The position numbers were made by a program, and so were the translations under genes. From NCBI GenBank assembly GCA_015487515.1, contig WFPQ01000027.1, forward strand, positions 1 to 6,744: 6,744 bases of DNA, in the 5' to 3' direction. Positions 6,733 through 6,744 of this stretch are shown here, piece by piece. The first letter of the stretch is position 1. Each line of letters starts with the position of its first letter. The notes under the pieces were generated by a model, which did no database searches, was not told the origin of the DNA, and saw only the letters and a list, made by a program, of their open reading frames with translations. The DNA comes from Hyphomicrobiales bacterium (GTDB lineage: Bacteria > Pseudomonadota > Alphaproteobacteria > Rhizobiales > Devosiaceae).

Positions 6733-6744
6733 CTGTCTCTTATA
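6733..6744. other. Probable Tn5/Nextera adapter remnant at contig end
   Basis: The last 12 bases, CTGTCTCTTATA, are identical to the first 12 bases of the transposase mosaic-end adapter read-through sequence (CTGTCTCTTATACACATCT). An exact match placed precisely at the terminus is very unlikely by chance, so these bases are probably untrimmed library adapter and not genomic DNA. The genomic sequence should be taken to end at 6732. Confidence 0.88.

Overview
The window looks like a piece of an alphaproteobacterial chromosome, probably from a metagenomic or draft assembly. It has moderate GC, a little above 50% by eye. The lineage guess rests mainly on the minus-strand DUF2793 protein, a family I associate with alphaproteobacterial genomes, their prophages and gene transfer agents. 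No rRNA, tRNA, CRISPR array or insertion sequence is visible. The right edge ends in 12 bases identical to the start of the Tn5/Nextera mosaic-end adapter, so this is very likely a contig end with residual adapter.

Region 1 (1-4897, plus strand) is part of a surface-polysaccharide locus. In order it holds: the C-terminal carbohydrate-binding domain of a Wzt-type ABC exporter ATPase (cut by the left edge); a 349-bp gap with no gene; a SAM-dependent methyltransferase with an N-terminal coiled coil; a GT-B glycosyltransferase; a second class I methyltransferase whose start overlaps the glycosyltransferase stop by 20 bp; and a small NodB-like polysaccharide deacetylase with a good ribosome binding site. 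Spacing within 847-4897 is tight (12 bp, -20 bp, 36 bp), which suggests one operon.

These genes fit assembly, decoration and ABC-transporter export of an O-antigen-like or capsular glycan. A Wzt carbohydrate-binding domain beside a coiled-coil methyltransferase recalls the E. coli O9/O8 systems. There a WbdD-type enzyme caps the chain by methylation and Wzt recognises the cap. That reading is inference; the exact acceptors cannot be read from sequence.

Region 2 (4958-6466, minus strand, convergent with region 1) is one 502-residue protein. It joins an N-terminal DUF2793 module to a long phage tail-fibre-like C-terminal part, so it is probably a phage- or GTA-type adhesin or spike. The 60 bp between the two convergent genes hold at most a weak terminator. 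The 266 bp between this gene's start and the adapter remnant hold no convincing gene, only a possible cut-off start at 6689.

I see no clear evidence of a wholly new system. The most useful points are the adapter remnant, the Wzt/coiled-coil methyltransferase pairing, the glycan-locus/phage-adhesin neighbourhood, and the altered catalytic motifs in the glycosyltransferase and the deacetylase.
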